From NCBI RefSeq assembly GCF_002443255.2, contig NW_019211460.1, forward strand, positions 25,030,882 to 25,094,881: a stretch of DNA of 64,000 nucleotides, given 5' to 3'. The DNA is from Varroa destructor. Taxonomy: Eukaryota > Arthropoda > Arachnida > Mesostigmata > Varroidae. The notes below the pieces were generated by a model that did no database searches, was not told the DNA's origin, and saw only the letters and a list, made by a program, of their open reading frames with translations. Positions 1 to 13,562 of this stretch are shown here, in pieces (position 1 is the first letter of the stretch; each line of letters opens with the position of its first letter). Both the position numbers and the translations under genes were made by a program.

Positions 1-25
1 TAGTGGTAGTAGTAGTAGTAGTAGT
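1..25. repeat. (GTA)n microsatellite at window edge
   Basis: Short GTA/TAG trinucleotide array. It probably continues left of the window. Confidence 0.7.
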
Positions 26-1161
26 TAGTTGTAGCCGTAACATCAGACGTAGACGTAGACGAAGATGTACGTTATAACTTACGAAATACACCGTTACAGT
101 TTTCCGCCGGCTTTGTTCGTGATGTTGTAGTTTCTCATCACTGCATCAGGGTGAACTAGAGAGGCTCTTGACGCAGCGGGTTAGCCTAGAGATGTAGTAG
201 TTTGTTATATGACGGTGGGTATCTAGCGTAAGGTTACACACACTCGTAGGTATATTTAAGGCCTAGTGGGACCTACCAATGTTCATTCGATAACCGCCGC
301 AGCTTTTGCTGGTGGTTTGCACCTAGCCTGCTGTGACGAGGAAAAACTTGAATCCCACCGTACGTAGTATGACCCAAACAGGAACTAGACTGGAACAGCA
401 ATCGGAACGTATCGTAATTCAAATAGAGATCACTGTGAAAATTCGTAGCTGACCAGTTCGATGTGACGCGATCCAATCGTCTCACATCGCCGTCTATAAA
501 TATTGTGTAATCGCTAGCCTTATCTTAATCTTACAGACGGTCCAATCAAGTGATGTACTCATGCAGCGATGTAACTAGCGAATTTCCGTGCTATCGCCGC
601 CGGCTTGAAAAAAAAATGTCACCGAAATCGAGGTGGCGCGAACAAATCAGTGACAGACCGGCCAAGCATACTTATCACATTATTACATATATCCCCCTAG
701 GGTAATGCGTGTTCATTTAGAGAGCATGTCAGGATACGCCATACGGCTAGGGTGGTGAAGACAAGTGGCAAAGGCCGTATCTGACCGACAGTGCAGGGAA
801 CCATATAAAATGAATAGCAAAAAGAATGTGCGAAACAGAAACAGAAACGAAACGGGGTTATAGTAACATTGGTTTGCACTAATTTTTCTGTTGTAGCAAC
901 AATAATTACGCTGTGCTTTACAACAGTGTACAACAACATTACGTGTCGCTGCCCTGTTGACTTTCGACGGCTGCTTAACCCGTATCTGACATTAGCATAG
1001 GTGAGTTAGCACGCGGGACCAGCACACAAACGAGTGGAATACACTCGCATACCAGGCAGCATTAGCGTCGTTCAAACGAACGCAAGTCGTCTCGTGGTCG
1101 TCGTCCTTTCTCAAAGCGCAAATGATCCATTTCAAATGCTTTAAAAACGACGCTGATACTG

Positions 1162-1208
1162 CTCGTGCTGCTACTGCTGCTGCTGCTGCTGCTGCTGTTG
1201 TTGTTGTT
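1162..1208. repeat. (CTG)n-(TTG)n compound microsatellite
   Basis: CTG units run directly into TTG units, so the array looks like a decayed or compound trinucleotide repeat. In one plus frame it reads as a long leucine run, which is a product of the repeat and not evidence of a gene. Confidence 0.85.
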
Positions 1209-1777
1209 ATGCGCGTCGATGATGCTACGCCTTGCCTACCCCAACTCGCCCGCTCCCAACCTGCCTACCGTTGACTCCATAGCTTCTGTTTCACTCCATC
1301 CTCTTCTGGGCATCGGTGAGCACGACCGGCTTGCGACAGTGCTCAAAAACAGGATGAAAGATAGCGGCTGTCGCCAGCATTGCCGTTTCCTTTTTAGTTT
1401 TTCTCGTCGACGTCGTTTTCTTAGGCGTCCACCGGATACCACCGTCCTCCACTCGATAGAAGGGCTATAAAGACGGTAGAAAGCAAACAGGTATTGCCGT
1501 TGTAGCAGCAGCGTAGTCGCCAGATGATGCCGTGGCGACGGCCGCTGGTACGCTACCATACTATGATTACTTCTATTTCTCTCACTGCAATAGATTTCAC
1601 AGCGGCAGCAGTGAGCAGAGTCAGCGGCGTGCTTTTGCTCACGTGGACTAGCTGCTTTCGAGGTAGCTAATTCGTTCACTGGTTCGTTCGCGCACCGTGC
1701 TCCTGCCTCTGACTCTATTGCCGAGTGTTGTATCGTGTACTCCTAGTGCCGAGCTGCTGCTGCGCGTGCCACTATTG

Positions 1778-1903
1778 CCGCCACAACCGCCGCAGCTGTC
1801 GCCGCCGCCGTTGTCGTGGCGTCGGGCGTCGATCGGACCAGACAGCGCGGCGGCTACCAACGTCGGCAGGCAGCGTTACTGCTAGCGGCGGCGGCGGCGG
1901 CAG
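1778..1903. repeat. CCG/GGC-rich low-complexity block
   Basis: Interrupted CCG, CGC and GGC triplets, including a GGC array at about 1886-1903. The high GC content opens frames of 60-145 codons on both strands here, all compositionally biased and none recognisable. Confidence 0.6.
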
Positions 1904-2021
1904 GAATGCCAACGTTACCTCGCTCGTGTGCCGGCTGAGAGCAACGGACGGTGGGGCAGCCACTGATGCGGTTGACACAGATGCTGACGCAAACGCAAAA
2001 GCTGACTTACCGCCGCCAACA

Positions 2022-2045
2022 ACAGCAGCAGCAGCAGCAACAACG
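2022..2045. repeat. (CAG)n microsatellite
   Basis: About eight CAG/CAA units. They give a glutamine run in one plus frame and leucine or alanine runs in others. Confidence 0.8.
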
Positions 2046-2867
2046 ACCTTATGGCAGTGGCCGGAGGCCAGAGGCCAGACGCCGCAGCCATGGCAAGACT
2101 TCGTGCCAAGGAATGCCACCGAGACACGGCTACTTGTACCGTTCGTTGCCCAGTGAATATCGCTGTATATCGCTTAAGTAGCTAAAGGCGTCATGAGGCA
2201 CTACAACGGTGAAGACGACGACCACTGGCCACAGGAACACACATCGGTGTACCACTTGTACATAAGTACTGAATAAAACGAAACGATACGTCTATAGATT
2301 ATGGATATTGTATATCGACGGGTGTTTTCGCGCGGAGTTTCGCTAAGATACAGTCGTCTGATGACGCATTGTTTTCTACCTAGCACATACACCGTGCAGT
2401 GCTCTGCATGAGAATGTATATGCAAGATGCAGCAAAAATTCTTAGATAACTTATTACAAGTAGAGTACCATGCATACTAAACAATTATGCTAACTATAGT
2501 TTAGTTGGAAATGATTCGAAAGTGTTGACGATAGAGAAAGATGTTGAGTTCAAAAGGAAAGCGAACAGACGCGAAACTGCGCAGCTACTGCTTGCGGCGG
2601 TCCGAAAAGATCATTTGAATAGTCCTTGGGTACCCTATTGGTAGACTAGGCGTTTACCAGCTGGCAATGTCGCATAGCACTTCTGTGTATCAAATATACG
2701 GCAATAGAGTTTTGTCTGCAACGGGCAGATGGTCAAAACCCGCAGAGCAGCAACGAGCTTTTCTAGCTTACGTGATACGATGCAAGGAGATGATGCGCCG
2801 TGGATATCTTTGAAGTCTGTCAGCTTACACCGAATTGTGGCTTCTACCTGCCAGATGATGCCGATGA

Positions 2868-3072
2868 CTAGTCCACGTAGAATTAAAATCGGAGTTGTTC
2901 AATTTCTACTACGTGCCCAGACGATCCTCAACAGTTTTGCGCCAAAAGTACCTCGACTTTCGACGTCTCGAACGCAACCCGTTCGATGACTGTTTGAAAT
3001 GGACTCCCGAAAACATAAAAGACACGATGCCAAAAATAATTAGAAGTGCAAAAGCGGGCATGGGCATGGGGA

Positions 3073-3107
<35 letters not shown>

Positions 3108-3170
3108 GCGGCGGCGGCGACAGAAGGCCCCTTCCTTTCTCTGTTTCCCAATAAGCACCGTAACAAATAG
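2868..3170 (+). other. Open frame with non-repeat N-part and poly-Ala tail, status unknown
   Basis: This frame is open from just after a TGA at 2865 to a TAG at 3168-3170. The first in-frame ATG is at 3027, so the 5' half could only be coding as an internal exon. The first 60 or so codons are non-repetitive and look protein-like (segments VLRQKYLDFRRLERNPFDDC and LKWTPENIKD). They are followed by a Gly-Met run and about 15 alanines from a GGC array. I do not recognise a family, and I did not find a strong acceptor before it. It may be a chance frame, a decayed coding fragment or an exon of a nested plus-strand gene. The sequence shows an open frame only. Confidence 0.12.
3072..3120. repeat. 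(GGC)n microsatellite
   Basis: About 16 GGC units interrupted by two AGC units. It reads as poly-alanine in one plus frame. Confidence 0.85.
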
Positions 3171-4341
3171 CTCATTTTAATTGATAAATAGGGCCGACCT
3201 ACTACATATACACTATTTGTACATTTACACACAGTCGGTGAGTTCAATTTTAAAGACACATGTGTACGTGTAACATGAAAATGAACAAATAATCCGAACA
3301 TTAGAGCGGGCTATAACATTCATATTGTTTGAAGTCAGCTCGGAAATCGCGTTACAGTTTCGGCTCAGCTATTGCGCGCTCGATACACGTTATCGTACTC
3401 TGAACACATCTAACCTCTCCTCTGTAATGGCACTCAAATTTTCCATTAACTCCGATGACTGTGATCAAATCATATTGATCAGCCTAGTGGCAAAAGTTAG
3501 AAAAGCAATTGCCACAGTTAAATCGGAAGGGCAATATAAATCAAAACGCGCCATACCGACATTGTTGGATGCCTAGACAGTGCGTGTGTGGATATTGTTG
3601 CTTCGTCGGCCCCACAGGTCGCTGCCTCCACAGCCGTCGCAAGCTTGTCCGTCATTAGTGAACGAATGAGTTTGCCCGCCGCCTTACTTGTCGTCGTCGT
3701 TGGTGCTGGTACCGTCGTCGTTTATAATGTCTTATTGTTACAGCCCGAGGCGCCCGGTGTCCTGCCACTCCGTCAGCGGAGCGCTCCCATCCATTGCCTT
3801 TATTTTGGCTTCGCCTCTCAGTGTACCTCTTCGCTATGTAGAGCTTCCAGAGAAGCTCGACGACTTGCCTGCGGATAACTCATAAACGTCAGCAGTGCGG
3901 ATTGCAGACGGCGCACACCAACCAAGTAAAGAGTAGAAGCAAGCAATGACAAAATCAAATAGTAACGACACTGCAGATATAAGCGAGCAAAGGGAAAACG
4001 CCCGTCAGAAAAACGAACAAAATGCAGAGTCTTATGAGTCAATTTACCTGACTTATACCAATTTAGGCTACGAAAAAGGAAGCGAGAGAGTGGCAAAGGA
4101 GGGGCGGCGGCGGAGGGGGGAGGGGGTACGAAGGACACGGAGAAGACACAGTCAATCCTTTAGAGGACTTGATACGTCAAGCTAGCTTCCGCACTATCCC
4201 GCATTTCTTACTTGGTTAATGCCGACAGTCAGAAAGCACTCTCCCGCCTCTGTGTCAGCAACGACAGTCGAAGTGAACCGTCCCGCAAAGCTTCCAGTAA
4301 CAGCAGAAGCATCAGGAAAAACTACAGCTGTCACAATCCGT

Positions 4342-4380
4342 AGCAGCAGCAGCAGCAGCAGCAGCGGCAGCGGCGGCGGT
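4342..4380. repeat. (AGC)n-(GGC)n compound microsatellite
   Basis: AGC units change to GGC units at the right end. It reads as a serine-glycine run in one plus frame. Confidence 0.85.
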
Positions 4381-4787
4381 ACTTGTCATAATAGCATTAA
4401 TGACGGGGCTAGAAGCCACGCGGCCACCGCCCTTGTAAAGGCAATGGGTCGTAGTTTTCGTAGGAAAAAGCGATCTCGTCACCATCTGCTCAAGCTATAG
4501 CTCAACTATACACTAGAGCTTCGATGCTTCCCAGTAGCGAGTTGAATGAACAGAAGGAAGGTTTGCGTTTTTCTTCTCTACCCACTGCTACTACTCCAGC
4601 GGGAAGCACCACTACTAGAAACACGACATCCGGTCAGAACCACAACCACGACCATAACGAGTACGACTGCGCTAATAGAAACTCTAGAAAAGCGTCGTGT
4701 ACAGGGAGCAGCGGCGGAGGCGGTGCCGGAAGCGGCAATAATGGCGTTGAACAGCGAGCACCAATTGCAGCAACACCTGATATTCAA

Positions 4788-4802
4788 CATATATATATAT
4801 AT
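4788..4802. repeat. (AT)n microsatellite
   Basis: Short uninterrupted AT array. Confidence 0.7.
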
Positions 4803-5393
4803 CTTAAGCAGAACAGTTTAGTTTTATCGTTGGCTGGCAGGACCGAGTCTATATAGCCGTAAACGGATATTTATTCGTATACTCAAACCATAATTAATGG
4901 TCTATAACAACTCGGCCGCGCTTAGCCGGCGGGATAGCGTCCTCGTACAGCCGACAGCCGACAGCCCCTAGCGCTCGGTGGGTCCAACATTCACGTTGCG
5001 CTATCCAGATCTCTTCACGATCTTTTCGTGCGCCTGCCGAACGGGATTCTACTGTTACCAAATCCGACTAACAGGTCGGATAGCTTGTTATTGTGGCATA
5101 TGTTGGGCTGTAACTAATCGTCTCATCTATTACCATTTAGCCGGACAGCTGCCGTCAAAAACCAACGATTTGACCCCTTCAGCCCGCTGAAGGCTTAATC
5201 TCACAAAGCGGCAGTCTATATTATCTATATTCCCTTGAATCCCACCCCTGCCACCATATCAACGAGGACTACCTGGGCTTTGTCGTGTGCTGACAACAAT
5301 GAGTATTCACTTCACAGCCATTCAATCTGCGCGTACCTAGCCGCAAACGTATGTCTGTTTGCACGTTTAAAATATCGTATTTGAACTGTACAA

Positions 5394-5415
5394 TATATAT
5401 ATATATATATATATG
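5394..5415. repeat. (AT)n microsatellite
   Basis: Eleven AT dinucleotides without interruption. Confidence 0.8.
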
Positions 5416-5723
5416 ATATGCACACACATATATCTGAGTTATTATCGTTCCGAGGAGATGTGAATTGAAATCGCGCGGCGCGCGTCACTAGGTGGCGCGT
5501 GTGTGCAGGCGCCTCAAAAAGAGGCGGAAACGGCAGAGAAGCAGGATCGATGACAGTAGCGCCAGGCGCGAAGAATGAAAAAGTACCGTTCATAATCTGG
5601 CGTCTACGAATCGGTTCCTGCCGACGCCGCAAAGAGTTAGCGTATAATAGCTCGCTTGCTTTCGTTCATCGTTCTTCTCTTCCTTCTCGTTCAAGCATTC
5701 GTTTTGACCAACGAAGCCATGAA

Positions 5724-5741
5724 CAAGCAAGCAAGCAAGCG
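5724..5741. repeat. (AAGC)n microsatellite
   Basis: About four to five AAGC units. Confidence 0.65.
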
Positions 5742-5922
5742 ACTATGGAAGAGGCAGACGAACGGTCAGTTGGTGGGTCGACCAAATTGAGGTGTTTTTC
5801 ATCGTCTTCGTCTGCTTGTGCTGCCACCCCGTTGCTTCTTAGAATATCAATTATATGCTGGCCTCCGTCGAGCGCCACCGCTGCTGTTGTCGAGGCCCAC
5901 GTATCAGTACGGCACACACTGC

Positions 5923-5946
5923 CGCTGCTGCTGCTGCTGCTGCTGT
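5923..5946. repeat. (CTG)n microsatellite
   Basis: Eight CTG units. It reads as poly-leucine in one plus frame. Confidence 0.8.
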
Positions 5947-7464
5947 CGGCGTCATATGAAACCCAGCAACTAATTGTGACGACGGCAACTAAGCCGCAAT
6001 TGATGTTATGATGCTTCTGGAAAACTTTATCGCGCGCGCCACGGAGAGGAAGAGATAGGGCAGAGAGACGGTGAGAAAGCGAATTTATTTCCCGGCATGT
6101 GACGCGGCACCAACGGCCGCAGCCGTAACACTAGACCAGCTCGCATCGTTTTGGCCAACGATTATAATGGTGCAATCGTTATTGTTATACTAATACTTGT
6201 GATGCAATGTCGGAGTTTCAAGTTTTACGCTTTTCCTATTGCTACTATCAGTAATGTGTTTCTTAGTGGCCCGTATAGACATGCGCTTATGTTTCGCTTA
6301 TGACTTGTGGTTGAAAAATGGTGCCGATTCGACATAGGCATAGCGAATGAGTTCGGACATGCGTGCGACGGGGGGACAGGTTAACCCAGGAATCTTCCCT
6401 GTTCTTCCGCGGCACGAACATTCAATATAGCAATTGTGGCAGCTACATCGTGGCTGTATCGTACAACATACGCAGATGCGGATCTACGCTAGCACGTCCG
6501 CGTACTTCTGCATACAATCTAGGCTACGAAGGGTCGTGTGATGCATGTAACAGTTAATACACTGCCACTATAACTAGGAGTAGTACTACTGTTTCGGCTC
6601 GGAAAGAGCCTCGCCATAGCGATGCCAAGAGGTACTTCGGCCGATATCGTTCGTTGTTGCTAGCTACAGCTGCCGGCAGCGTCTATGTACACTGACCACG
6701 GTTGGCGTTGCAAGATGGTAGATTAACTCGAGTCGGGTGGACAAGGCAGACCGGCAGACTTGCGTAGCTATTCTGAAATGGAGCTATTAAAACAACGACG
6801 ACGGCAACGATGACTGCTCTTCATCTCTTTTCCCCGCTGGGAAGGCCGGAGACAGACGATGCGCGATGGGAGATGCGAGAGTTCGAGTTCACCAAAGTGC
6901 TAGAAGTCCTCCCAAGAACGGTAGCTATATTACCAGCAACAACGACAACAACTGCCGCGCTCCGTCGATATTACCGCTATCTCTATGGCAGCTAAAACTG
7001 ATTGTCGATCAAATAACGTTTGCTAATGACACACGAGCGACTGCTGTAGAGAAATGAGTGGCTGGCGCTGACGATACGGAAAGTGGCAGAAGCAGCGACA
7101 ACGAAAAAACAACGGCAGTAGAAATCGCATACGAACGGCCGTTGTATCATCAAGTTCACGGATTGACGTCGATGAAGCGCGTTAGAAGTTACCTCCTGCC
7201 TCCCTTATAGATGCAAACCCATGGTGATGACAGAAGTGGCGAAATGCTCCGAAATCGAGAAGGGAAATTCACAAGAGGACAAAAGCATCCACAGCCTCAG
7301 CACTTATACAACTCTCCGGTGCCAAAACTCTACAGGCCGTGCAGCTATGATAAAAGTGCTGCTGCTATCTTTTAAAGTCTGTTCCTTAATTATAGCGCCG
7401 CGTAGGTTTTCGTTCCTTGTTGTCGTCCTTGACATCGCTTTCGTCGACGGCGACAGCGACGGCG

Positions 7465-7501
<37 letters not shown>

Positions 7502-7503
7502 CG
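7465..7503. repeat. (GGC)n microsatellite
   Basis: A pure GGC array preceded by interrupted GAC/GGC units from about 7444. It produces a poly-glycine frame on the plus strand and a poly-arginine frame on the minus strand. Confidence 0.85.
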
Positions 7504-7945
7504 ATAAGAAGCAACCAGCGTAAATCGATTAAGATCGGGGATAAGGCCAGTATAAGCACAGGCAGCCACGGCTGATGGCTTCGCTCTTGTGATGCTGCCG
7601 TTTTGGCTACCGAGTTTCCAATCTCCTGACCAATCCCCGTTGCAGCCGCAGTTACAACGACAACAATATGGGAAGCGAGAACTTTTGAACTCGCTCCGTT
7701 TTAGCCTAGACGGCCCCGCAAGGATGTTGGAAACAAAATATGAAACAGAAGCGAACGTCGCTGCTTTTGGCGGTGTTGTTGCTCCGTGAAGCGGAAACTG
7801 AACGAAAAAAGACGCCGAAATGACGTGACGATGCGCAAGTACGTGGCAGTGCGTGTCGTGTAAAAAACGTCTGCCGACCGATACAAACTTAGGTGACAAA
7901 AGTGGCGAGCGAATAAAGGTAAGAGACATCAAAGGAGAGCAAAGC

Positions 7946-7971
7946 AGAGAGAGAGAGAGAGAGAGAGAGAA
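7946..7971. repeat. (GA)n microsatellite
   Basis: About 12 GA units, uninterrupted. Confidence 0.85.
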
Positions 7972-8756
7972 GGGCATAGGTAGTTATTGCTATTATTGTT
8001 ATAATTATTGCAAATGCTATGAAAGTTTTGCAAAGCGATCAAGTTTTATCCAACATTGTTCTTCACTTATACCGAGAACTCATCTTCATTCGTTCCAGCT
8101 ACTGGCATCACGCTTACCTGAAACACGCAAATCATATGAATGTTACGATTACGTATCGAACGCCTAATTAAATAGAATTAACTACCGTGCATAGATTCAC
8201 ATATCATACTGTAAGCATAACCGGGTGGGCATCCTTCTCGTTCCCTCTGCCATTTGCTAGATAACAGGAAACTTATAATAAAAATGACGGTGGCCGTGGT
8301 TATAGTGAACGTCCCCTCGAATGATAGATTGTATTTTTATTGTTTACATAAGATGATCGACGTTTATTATTTGTATTTACTGTGAAGATTAGTTAGAGAC
8401 TATGTTTTACAGCTGCTGCCGGCCCTTTTCGCTGCCTGTGGACATCGATCAATTTTTCCTCAACCTTCTGTTTATCCGCTGGATGAATATAGAAGAGGCA
8501 ACAAACCCGTGCATCTGTGAATAGCAGTGGCAGATTCACTGAGCAGAGCAAGTGGCTAAATGAGTACAACCAGACTAACATATCTGATACCTTGATCGTG
8601 CTATATTACTTCGGCTGTCTTACTGTTGGCATCTTCTGGGGAAGCTGCTACTGGTCACCACCGGCCGACGCCGGGGCCGTCACGAGTCCAACAGATTAAG
8701 CTGAATTCTTTTTGTCGTTATTTTACAAAAAGTCTTCATACTTGGAATGCGCTGTA

Positions 8757-8773
8757 TTATATATATATATATC
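8757..8773. repeat. (AT)n microsatellite
   Basis: Short AT array. Confidence 0.7.
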
Positions 8774-9390
8774 TGTGTCTTCTGCCTATCGTGATTATAT
8801 TATTTTAGATTCTAGATGTCTGGCCGCTCTTTGCGTTAATAACAGCAGGTGCCTACCGCTGTGATTGTGAAGAACGTGTGTCCGATATGAGTTGTGAAAT
8901 GAAAGACTACGCGTCTTTTTGTCTGATCCAAGTAGTCTTTTGCTCCGGTGAAGCCAACAACTTCAACCTCGACGAATTCGACTTCTGCATCCTACCATTG
9001 TCCGCCATCTCTCGTTTTCATTCTAGAGAAACCTAGGAGAAGGGGCTTAGGAGAGCTGTGGCAGATATTAGCATACGCAGAGCTGCTCCGCAAGATAACT
9101 GACGACAACAGAACGACAAGTGTTCATTTGGTAACCAAACAGCGTTCTTTTATCATATGTCCTACGAATCCAGTCTTATAACAATCAGAAAGCGACAACC
9201 TTTCCCCTAAACAACGCTTACTACGGCGAGCGACTGACATCGCCGCTAAAATCGCTAATAGGCAACACCACTTTGTTAAACAACAAATAAGAGAATATCT
9301 GTTGTGCTTATGTTTATGTCCAATACGTTATCCGGCATTGATGCTAACGTCAATATTCCAATATATAGCAACAATGAATTTATAATGAAT

Positions 9391-9408
9391 GTATATATAT
9401 ATATATAC
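9391..9408. repeat. (AT)n microsatellite
   Basis: Short AT array. Confidence 0.7.
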
Positions 9409-10667
9409 GTACGCGCTACGACACTGTGGTAACATTTACGTCTGTTGTTGTGCTGCACATAATAAAACTCTACGTGTTGTTACTGCTGTTATTTCCCTCT
9501 TATTCTACTGCGGCATTGTATTTTCGTTATACGAATGAATCCGCAGTCTAATGCTCAGAAAGTGATAATGAGCCGTCACACGCTTTTGGCAAGATGAGCC
9601 AAAAAAGTGCTTTAGCCGACAAGAGATACCGCCGTCCCGTGCGCATATCCAGGTTAGCATAGTAGGTAAACGTCTGCCTCGGCGTTTCCCGTCATTATTG
9701 TCGTTAGGGGAGTTGCCGTTCCTGCTTCGACTGCGAGAGCGCTGTGGACAAGCGGTAGAGCAAAACAACGCGAGGCTGGTCAGCGCCCGTGAAGGCAGCT
9801 ATGATTGACGAGCCATACGGCTGTCATTTCCTCAGTAAGTGACTAGGTGAGGCTCAGGCACAATCTCACTACCAGCTGGAGCAGCCTAAGTCAACTCACT
9901 ATCAGATCAGCTTAGCTTCGCCGCGTTGCCCAAAAACAAGTAGCGACCTCTACTGCTGACGCTGTAACCAATTCTGGGGGGCACCGCAAAAACAAAAATT
10001 ATAGTATGAGGTCAGCCAGCAGCGAGCAAACGACTAAATTGACTTGGCCTTTGTTTGTAGCCTTGGAACACAGGACCTACAACGGTAGACAGAAGGCTAG
10101 GTGGGTAGGTACACGCATTGATGCTTTCCAACAGCAGCAGCAACGAAGACGAGGACCACATCAGTGGCGGATGCAAATTATAACAACAATAACAGCTATC
10201 ACGATGAATGCTCAGTGAAAGCCTCCGTTCTGCCGCCGTCAGCAACACTGCGTAGCGTCTACAATGAAGCTTGTCCTAATTGTTGTTGTTATCCGCCGTA
10301 CGATTCAGACGTGCATAGATGGCTTTGTTGCAGCACTCGAAGAATGCCGGAGAAACTATTACCTCGTCCGCCCATGACGCTACTGCAGCCAGTGATGTTG
10401 GCCGGTGACGCCGTCGTTTTGTTCGGTCGTCTCAGTTGTAGCCGTCCACCGCATTCGGGAACACCGGCCACCACGGACTTCGACGCTAGCGATTATGAGT
10501 CAGCCAAAAGGGCAAGCACGGGCACGCGGAAACTCGCCAGAATTTCCCTCAGCGACGGCTGTTTGTAGGTGGACAAGACGCCAAGGCCCATGCCCTTGGG
10601 GCAACGGTGACGATTAATGACATCAGCGTTTCAAGCGCAAACGTTGCCGCATAGGACAGAGGAAAAT

Positions 10668-10685
10668 AAGAGAGAGAGAGAGAGT
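10668..10685. repeat. (GA)n microsatellite
   Basis: About eight GA units. Confidence 0.75.
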
Positions 10686-11744
10686 GGGATAACGACTGGA
10701 ACAGGAAAAATAACAACAGCTACCAGAGTAACAGCAGCGCACAAAGCCAAATTGATCCAAAGAAACAGCCAACTGGTAACACTGCGCTGCCCAGTATCGG
10801 GTTTACTATGATAATGGTTTATAAACTGTCTTATAGTTACTGCACTGACTATATATGTATTACAGGAAAAAAAGGTATAACCGTCCACCGCACCACCGTC
10901 CTGGACTGTGGAAAATTTTCCTTTCTATTTCTACGTTACATCTGTCATAGAGCTCGTACCGATGACATCGATTTAAATAGGCAAAGAAAATGTCCAAATT
11001 TGTCAAACGTTCCCTTATTTTTCACAGTAACTTTTTGTATGTAGTCGTTGAAGCGAGTAAAGTGTTTGCCGAGAAGAGTTACAGGAAGACCTACAATCCT
11101 TCCAGTATTTAATGCACGTTACGTTGAAGCCATTAGGAAGTATCCCGTCGTGCTCGAAAGGTTTCTAGCCAATCGATTGGCTTCGTCAGTTGATGTAGCG
11201 TTTTAACGGCTCAAATGAGTCCACATAAACCATTCCAAAAGGCAATGCGCCTATTCTTGTGGATGAAGAATGTTTGATGATGGACATGACTGCTAGTCGA
11301 ACTGGTTGACGGTTGTATGACCTCTAGAAAAGAGTCAGGACTGGAGAGAGGCCAGGTACATGAGGTTGGCTAGTGATAGGCTTGGCAACCTGAGTTATTC
11401 ATTTATCTTCCTGCTCATTGCTGCGACACTTAGGCAACGAGCCTAGACTGCGTTCGAGCGTAGATTCCTTAATAGATCCGCCTAGTAAACTGACTGACTG
11501 GCTGATATGTCTGATAAAAACATTTTGTCAGTAGAGTTGTCGCTCGCTTTGTGCGTGCGATATTCGCTTTGTTTTGGTCATGAAATGAAAAAAGAACCCC
11601 TGTGGACAACGAGCATTGGGTTCGCACGAGCGCTGACGTGGCTCATGTGTAGTCAGCCACCGAACACTGCTTCTGCTGGCCCACACATGGTTGCTTCTTG
11701 CTTTCATTCGTCAGTAGTCGTCCCTCTGTCTGTTCGTTTATATG

Positions 11745-11760
11745 AAAAAAAAAAAAAAAA
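11745..11760. repeat. Poly-A tract
   Basis: Sixteen consecutive A. I saw no target-site duplication or upstream retroposed gene, so a processed-pseudogene reading is not supported. Confidence 0.75.
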
Positions 11761-12146
11761 GTCTTCTTCCTTCGCTTTTTGACGCACATCGTTCAAGTCA
11801 GTTTCAGGCCCGACTTTATCGAGTTTGATACTGGCGTCACCAGTCAACAGCAGTCAGCAGTATTCCATTACCACAGTTTGGTTCTGCTAAGCAGTCTTAG
11901 GCTTATTTAGTATCTACCTCTACGAGTAGGCATTAACTAACACTAATGGCAATGACTAGCTTCCGCTGTTACGAGGCGCCGCCGACGCTATTGCCACTAC
12001 AATTTCGCCATTTCTACTCGTCTTCGAGACAACGATGAACAATTATAGTCGCCATGGTCGGCCGCCTCGATATGGAGGTGGCAGGGCACCGCATCTTCGC
12101 TGCCATTGCTATTATTCCAGCTGCTGTTGCTGACGCTGGCGTCAGG

Positions 12147-12199
12147 CCGACCGACCGACCGACCGACCGACTGACCGCCCACCCGCCCGCCCGCCCGCC
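12147..12199. repeat. (GACC)n then (CCGC)n tetranucleotide arrays
   Basis: Six or so GACC units are followed, after a short break, by about five CCGC units. The two related C-rich tetranucleotide motifs sit next to each other. Confidence 0.8.
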
Positions 12200-13562
12200 T
12201 GCTCAACTGCAACCTGTCGGTCATCAAAAATGCACAAAGCCATAAAAGCAACGGCACTCACTCATTAATTCAACTATGCGCGCATATGCACATTCAGAAC
12301 TACTCAAAAGTTTGGAAACAGCGACACCGGCAGCAGTGGTAACAGCGATGAATACAGCGCCTTCCTAGGCTCGCACAACTAGGTAGAGGAAGGAAAGGTT
12401 ACAAGAAAATTTCGCCCAAAGTCATAGCATTAATTTGGTTTCGTATGGATAGCAACAACGTCTGATCCTCGCTAAGTGTTTAGCTATTTTTTTCTCGAGA
12501 ACTTTCCCTCTGACTATTGCGCTTGGTTTTTTTTTATCGAGTGACACTAAGGCAGATTACGCCACAGCAGCATTCAATGGCTACATTAACAATGCCAATA
12601 GCGGTAACAAGGCGGCCTGCAAAGCGACGTGACCTTCTTGATCCGGTTGCATATTTCCAGACACAGGATTGTTCGCTAGCAAACTTGGCGTCCTACGGAG
12701 ACTAGCCCTCAGAACTGCTTAAGGGGACAGAATCTGTAGCCATGTTGAAATGCGCCAACAATGACCACGGCCGTAATTGTACCTATAATGGCCATTGTTG
12801 CACTCGCTACCGGTCTTGCTTTGAATGATATCAACAGTTTGGAGCCATCTTGAGCGAATGGCTAGGCAGCGACGTCAGACGGAGGGGCGCGCATCGCTTA
12901 CCAAGAGTCCATACCTTGTACGAATACAAGACGCGTAAACGCTTCGTTAGGTGACTGCAGTACTATAGGTATGTGAATGGCATCACTGAATTAGGGATCG
13001 ATTTTTATGTGACCATTTCAAATCAATCTTGCATTTTTACTAGCGTTTCTCCGCAATACTACATTGTGCGTAGCGTAGCACAACATTGAATATGCTATCT
13101 TCTATAGTGTCGTTAGCTCTGTCCGCCTTTGCTCATATACGTCGTCAGACCTCCCTTAAACATAAAGCCCTATGAGTACAGGCTCGTCGAATCAATGGAC
13201 TGTTTATTGGGGTCGAGCTCTTTTACATGCGGTACCAAAGCAAGTCCCGGCTCGCTGTACGTGGCCTCGTTTTTTCTTATTCTGTCTTTTTATTTCGCCG
13301 CGCTGCTGTATCTCTCTGTGCGGCGTACGTGTGTGTGCCTGTCGGCAAATGCATCACTGTCGCACCGCGCGTCGATCCATGTGTTACACTTCCGTATGTG
13401 GTGCCTGTGGACGTCGGACTATTGATTCGTGCTCGTGGACGACGGGCGAACGAAGGCCGACAATTGTCGTCTCTCCTTGTCCAATTCTTTTCGCCGTTGT
13501 CCTCATCGTCGTCAGTCGTTTCGTCTACATCTCAACAAATTATTTTAATTTTACTTATAGTA

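Noticed and set aside
1165..2181. Several overlapping 60-150 codon frames on both strands
   Set aside because: Driven by CTG, CCG and CAG arrays; biased Leu, Arg, Gln and Pro composition, with no domain or splice support.
5270..5300. QHTT-like minus-strand codons considered as the helix 2 exon of Mxd
   Set aside because: The reading frame meets a TAG within a few codons and the flanking residues do not match the bHLH pattern.
6523..6560. HHTTL on the minus strand considered as the missing RHTTL helix 2 motif
   Set aside because: The following residues do not fit helix 2 (no LLxKAK pattern), and there are no fitting splice sites.
7390..7977. 195-codon minus-strand frame
   Set aside because: The C-terminal part is a poly-arginine run from the GGC array and the N-terminal part a Ser/Leu run from the GA array. 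It is explained by repeats.
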